Source of the DNA: JAJYUU01 sp963822955
GTDB lineage: Bacteria > Actinomycetota > Actinomycetes > Streptosporangiales > Streptosporangiaceae
NCBI GenBank assembly: GCA_963822955.1
Contig: CAWGJS010000007.1
Coordinates: forward strand, 62,001-126,000
DNA: 64,000 bases
Direction: 5' to 3'
The notes under the pieces are model-generated. The model was not told the origin of the DNA. It searched no databases and saw nothing but the letters and a program-made list of their open reading frames with translations. Made by a program: the position numbers and the translations under genes. Positions 60,987 through 64,000 of this stretch are shown one piece after another (the first letter of the stretch is position 1; the number at the start of each line of letters is the position of its first letter).

Positions 60987-62534
60987 TTACGCGCGGGGCC
61001 GGTGCATGTTGTATTCGTAGGCTGCATCCACGGGGACCTTCTCCCAGCCCGCGTAGAACGCGAGCACGTAAGGATCGACCGCCGCAGCCAGCGCGCGCTG
61101 CTGCTCCGCGGCCCGGGTCGCGGCCCAGAACCGGTCCCGGCCAGCCTCCTCGTAGCGGCTGCGGACGAGGTCTTCGTCCACGGTGGTGATCGTGCCGTGG
61201 TCCAAGAGCACCTGGCCGGCGACCATGACCTGGTCGAGGTCCGTCGCATTGGCCCGGTCGAGAACGACATCCAGCGGCCGCATGCGCGCATACTTGCCCG
61301 GCGGGTAGAAGATCCGGTCCTTGCGGAGCACGAGGAGGTCGGCATCTTTTCTGACAGACAGAGAGCCGAGTCGTTCCGGCTGGCATAGGGCCTGGGCCCC
61401 GGAGCGCGCGGCGGACGTGAGCAGGCTGAGCGAGTCCAGTCGCCCCCGGCCGAGCTCGCCCGGCACCCGCTGCAGGTAGGCGGCCAGGCGAAGTTCCTGG
61501 AAGAAGTCCTCCTGCTCGGAGAAGGAGATGGAGTCCGTGCCGAAGGCGACCCGGCCGCCTCGATCCATGATGTCCCGCGTCCTGGCGATGCCCGTACTCA
61601 GCCTGAGGTTCGAGCCCGCGTTGTTCACGGCCACCGCGCCGGTGTCGGCAAGGATGCTGATGTCCTCATCGCCCGCCCAGACAAAGTGCGCACACGACAC
61701 GTCCGGCCCTAGTATCCCGAGGTCGGCGAGGCGCCGCATGGCCGTCTTGCCGTAGGCGCGCAGGTTGAACAGCATCTCCGAGCGCGTCTCCAGCGCATGG
61801 GTGGTGATTCCGGCGCCGCACTCCGTCGCCAGCCGGCGGTTACGCAGGTACAGCTCGTCAGAGCAAGCCGGCGTCCAGTCGGGCGCCAGGATCACGCGGA
61901 TCCTGTCGTCAAAGCGGTCCCATTGCCCGTGCACGCGCAGGTAGGCATCGAGCAAGTCGTCGGTCGGCCACGCGTAGCCCATCGTCGAGTCTCGTACCCG
62001 GGCCGCGAGGTCGGCGGGCAGCGAGGCGAGGAACGTCTCGTTCTCGGCGTGCACGTAGATGTTCTGGTCGCGGGTCACCATGCCGACGGCCGCCCGCATG
62101 CCAACCAGCCGGTAGGCGTCGAGGATGGCCTGGTTGCCGAAGTCGGGCAGGGACGGCACGCCGTAGCTGAAGTCGACCACCCCGGTCTGGCCGCCGCGGA
62201 TGGCGTTCATCGCGCTGATCAAGACGACGGTCCTGAGATCATCCTCGGAGATCACGTGGCGGGACGCCCTGGTGTTGGCGCGCTCAAACACGTACTCAAA
62301 CAGGCCAGGGGCCTGCGGAGCAGTCGAGTGGAAGTGGCCGTTGACGAAGCCGGGCATGACGAGGTGGTCACCGGAGCCAAGGATCCGGTCGAACGGGCCG
62401 CGGCCTTCGAGATCCTCCCGGCGGCCCACAGCGGTGATCGTCTTGCCCTCGACAATCAGGCCGCCATCGTCGATGACGGGACTGTCCCCGGCTAGCGAGA
62501 CGAGCGGATCACCCAGAACGAGATAGCGGGGCAC
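60987..62534 (-). CDS. Amidohydrolase/deaminase (TrzN/MtaD-like)
   Basis: 515 residues from GTG 62534. Metal motif MPGFVNGHFHST (HxH), GITTHALETRSE (His), SCAHFVWAGDEDISILAD (His) and VAFGTDSISFSEQED (Asp) follow the cytosine-deaminase/chlorohydrolase pattern, flanked by N- and C-terminal beta pieces (DADLLVLRKDRIFYPPGKYA, VMVAGQVLLDHGTITTVDED). Hydrolytic deamination or dehalogenation of a ring compound is the family chemistry. Leftward, with the following amidohydrolase upstream by 15 bases. Confidence 0.85.
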   Translation of the reverse strand: MPRYLVLGDPLVSLAGDSPVIDDGGLIVEGKTITAVGRREDLEGRGPFDRILGSGDHLVMPGFVNGHFHSTAPQAPGLFEYVFERANTRASRHVISEDDLRTVVLISAMNAIRGGQTGVVDFSYGVPSLPDFGNQAILDAYRLVGMRAAVGMVTRDQNIYVHAENETFLASLPADLAARVRDSTMGYAWPTDDLLDAYLRVHGQWDRFDDRIRVILAPDWTPACSDELYLRNRRLATECGAGITTHALETRSEMLFNLRAYGKTAMRRLADLGILGPDVSCAHFVWAGDEDISILADTGAVAVNNAGSNLRLSTGIARTRDIMDRGGRVAFGTDSISFSEQEDFFQELRLAAYLQRVPGELGRGRLDSLSLLTSAARSGAQALCQPERLGSLSVRKDADLLVLRKDRIFYPPGKYARMRPLDVVLDRANATDLDQVMVAGQVLLDHGTITTVDEDLVRSRYEEAGRDRFWAATRAAEQQRALAAAVDPYVLAFYAGWEKVPVDAAYEYNMHRPRA

Positions 62535-62549
62535 CGGTAACCGGCTCTC

Positions 62550-63500
62550 CTAGGTCGGGATCTTATAGACGCGCCTCGCGTTGCCGCCGAGGACGAGGCC
62601 GATCTCCTCCTCGGTGAGGCGGAGGCCCAGCTGCTTGGCCCACTCCGGGAACATCGCGATGGTCTCCACCCACTCCCTGAGGCTCATCGAGACCTCGAGG
62701 TTGGTCATGTCGCTGCCGAAGATCAGCCTGTCAATGCCGATCCGGTCACGTATCCAGACGAACAGCCGCACCAGCTCGTCCACGCTGCCCCAGTGCTGCC
62801 ACAGGCTGATCTCGATATGCACGTTGGTCTTGTAGATCGCCACGCTGAGCGCTTCCCTCGCCCATGTCTCCAGCCGCCCCCCGTGCCCCATGATGATCTT
62901 CATGTCCGGGAAGTCGGCGGCGACGGAGTCAACGTGGATGGGGTGCCCGTACTTGCTCTTGAGCCGCCCGCCGGAATGACCCTGATGCAGCAGCACCGGC
63001 ACGTCGTGCTCGCAGCACACCTCATACAGCGGGTAGACGATCTCGTCATCGGGATAGAAGCCGGTGGTCGGGTAGAGCTTCAGGCCCAGCATCCCCCATT
63101 CGGTCAGCCCCCGGACCAGCAGGTCCCTGGCGTAGGGCCGTCGCGGGTCCACGCCGCAGAACGAGAACAGCCGGCCGGGCCATTTCTGGGTGAGCTCGTA
63201 GCAGCCCTCGTTCTTCTGCTCGATCGGCACGAACCCCTCGTCGCCGACAGGGAGCCCGCGGTCCATCGGCATCATCACCGAGACGTCCACGCCAGCCTCG
63301 TCCATCCGCGCGATCGTCTTGCTGCCATCGGGATCCCAGCAATCCCGGACCGACGTGGCATAGCGCTTCCTGGCCTCGTCCAGATCCTGATCAAACCAGC
63401 GCACCTGGCGGATCCAGCTGTCGGGATAGGCGGTGGTGTTCTGCGGATTCCAGGATGGCTCCCGGAAGATGTGCATGTGGGCGTCCACCACAGGGTTCAC
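62550..63500 (-). CDS. Amidohydrolase family (PF04909-type) protein
   Basis: 316 residues from GTG 63500, preceded by GAGAGGGG; an upstream ATG in the frame has no such site. N-terminal VVDAHMHIFREPSWNPQN (HxH), MMPMDRGLPVGDEG, GLKLYPTTGFYPDDE, VLLHQGHSGGRL, IIMGHGGRLETWAREAL and the C-terminal LIFGSDMTNLEVSM Asp. ACMSD-like hydrolase or decarboxylase. Probably cotranscribed with the TrzN-like gene downstream and the binding protein upstream. Confidence 0.86.
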   Translation of the reverse strand: MNPVVDAHMHIFREPSWNPQNTTAYPDSWIRQVRWFDQDLDEARKRYATSVRDCWDPDGSKTIARMDEAGVDVSVMMPMDRGLPVGDEGFVPIEQKNEGCYELTQKWPGRLFSFCGVDPRRPYARDLLVRGLTEWGMLGLKLYPTTGFYPDDEIVYPLYEVCCEHDVPVLLHQGHSGGRLKSKYGHPIHVDSVAADFPDMKIIMGHGGRLETWAREALSVAIYKTNVHIEISLWQHWGSVDELVRLFVWIRDRIGIDRLIFGSDMTNLEVSMSLREWVETIAMFPEWAKQLGLRLTEEEIGLVLGGNARRVYKIPT

Positions 63501-63601
63501 GAGATCCCCTCTCGTCGCGGTCTTCCGTGAGCGGCCCGGCGCGCATCGTGCCATGCACGCCGGGCCACTACGGTCTTACTGGCTAACCGGCAGTCGCCAG
63601 G

Positions 63602-64000
63602 TCAGCATGCCGCGTTGTAAGCGTTCGTCGCCTCCGTCGACACATCAACGTGGCCAGTGATGATCTTCTCTGAGGTCATGAAATTCGCCAGCGTCTGCAG
63701 CTGCGGAATGTTGAGGCAGTCCCAGCTGGCACCCGGCGAGGGCTTGATCAGCTTCAGCGACTCCGGGGTGCTCAGCGCCAGGAACTGCGGCGTGTACTGG
63801 GTCGCCTTCTTGAGGATGGCCAGCGCTCCGGCCGGGTCGGCCTCGGCCGCCTTCTCGCCCGCGATCAGGGCAGTGATGAACGTCCGCACCATCTTCGCGT
63901 AGGCCGGGTTCTTCAACCGGTTGGTGTTCGCGACCAGTGTGAATTCCGGATATGGCGGGAACCCTTCAGAGCTGAGCGTGAAGACGGGCTCCTGTTCCTT
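63602..64000 (-). CDS. ABC transporter substrate-binding protein (NMT1/SsuA-like), 5' end beyond window
   Basis: The C-terminal 132 residues of a periplasmic binding protein; the frame is open to the window edge. FTLVANTNRLKNPAYAKMVR, TFITALIAGEKAAEADPAGA and LAILKKATQYTP followed by LQTLANFMTSEKIITGHVDV and the end STEATNAYNAAC match the C-terminal lobe of nitrate/taurine/thiamine-precursor-type binding proteins. It lies upstream of the two amidohydrolase genes in the same direction and would deliver their substrate. The permease and ATPase genes must lie outside the window, if present. Confidence 0.72.
   Translation of the reverse strand, partial: KEQEPVFTLSSEGFPPYPEFTLVANTNRLKNPAYAKMVRTFITALIAGEKAAEADPAGALAILKKATQYTPQFLALSTPESLKLIKPSPGASWDCLNIPQLQTLANFMTSEKIITGHVDVSTEATNAYNAAC

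Overview
The window is high-GC DNA of an actinobacterium (class Actinomycetes; I cannot place it more precisely). The evidence is strong GC bias at third codon positions, frequent GTG starts with ATGA/GTGA overlaps, two mycofactocin-coupled short-chain dehydrogenases, an F420-type luciferase-like oxidoreductase, an LmeA (DUF2993) protein and a DUF6247 toxin-antitoxin pair.

Layout. (1) 0.1-5.3 kb: a polyamine-type ABC importer operon (ATPase, binding lipoprotein, two permeases), divergent from an XRE-cupin regulator that is followed by a broken FAD amine oxidase gene. (2) 5.6-16.5 kb: an accessory zone with TA remnants and modules, an Imm26-RraB fusion, a frameshifted gamma-carbonic-anhydrase-like gene, a MOSC protein, LmeA, a TusA-DsrE fusion divergent from a flavodoxin, and copies of an unusual repeat that carries the 3' half of a tRNA-Pro. 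(3) 16.6-46.3 kb: a large catabolic block. Four divergent gene pairs surround an FCD-type GntR regulator. Three of the four divergent intergenic regions carry a similar AT-rich box that abuts a TTGAC -35 element, and the regulator's own region carries related boxes. Gene content: P450 plus ferredoxin, mycofactocin SDRs, ALDH, acyl-CoA dehydrogenases, a sugar-type ABC importer, three CaiB CoA-transferases, two thiolase/DUF35 pairs, an APH-kinase/ACAD pair, acyl-CoA ligase, enoyl-CoA hydratase and two amidohydrolases. (4) 46.4-48.3 kb: a third full repeat copy, interrupted near its end by an IS110-type element with strongly structured non-coding ends. (5) 48.4-50.9 kb: an aminotransferase, then a gene graveyard (IS21 istA, Zn-alcohol dehydrogenase, methylmalonyl-CoA mutase and aminopeptidase-like fragments). 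(6) 50.9-64 kb: a second catabolic cluster (M20 hydrolase, carboxyltransferase, Fe-ADH, SDR, ADP-forming acyl-CoA synthetase, DUF6282, EamA exporter, GntR regulator, two amidohydrolases, a binding protein cut by the window edge), with AT-rich palindromes at its divergent promoters.

How the main block could work (inference): the ABC transporter imports a small substrate. P450/ferredoxin hydroxylation and mycofactocin-SDR/ALDH oxidation give an acid, which is activated by the ligase or CoA-transferases. ACADs and the hydratase unsaturate and hydrate it, an SDR oxidises it, and the thiolase/DUF35 pairs cleave it by a thiolytic or retro-aldol step. The kinase/ACAD pair would handle hydroxyacyl-CoA intermediates. 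The substrate is not evident from the sequence.

Several genes are interrupted by one-base changes that all lie in short G/C runs. These are either sequencing errors or genuine pseudogenes; sequence alone cannot decide.
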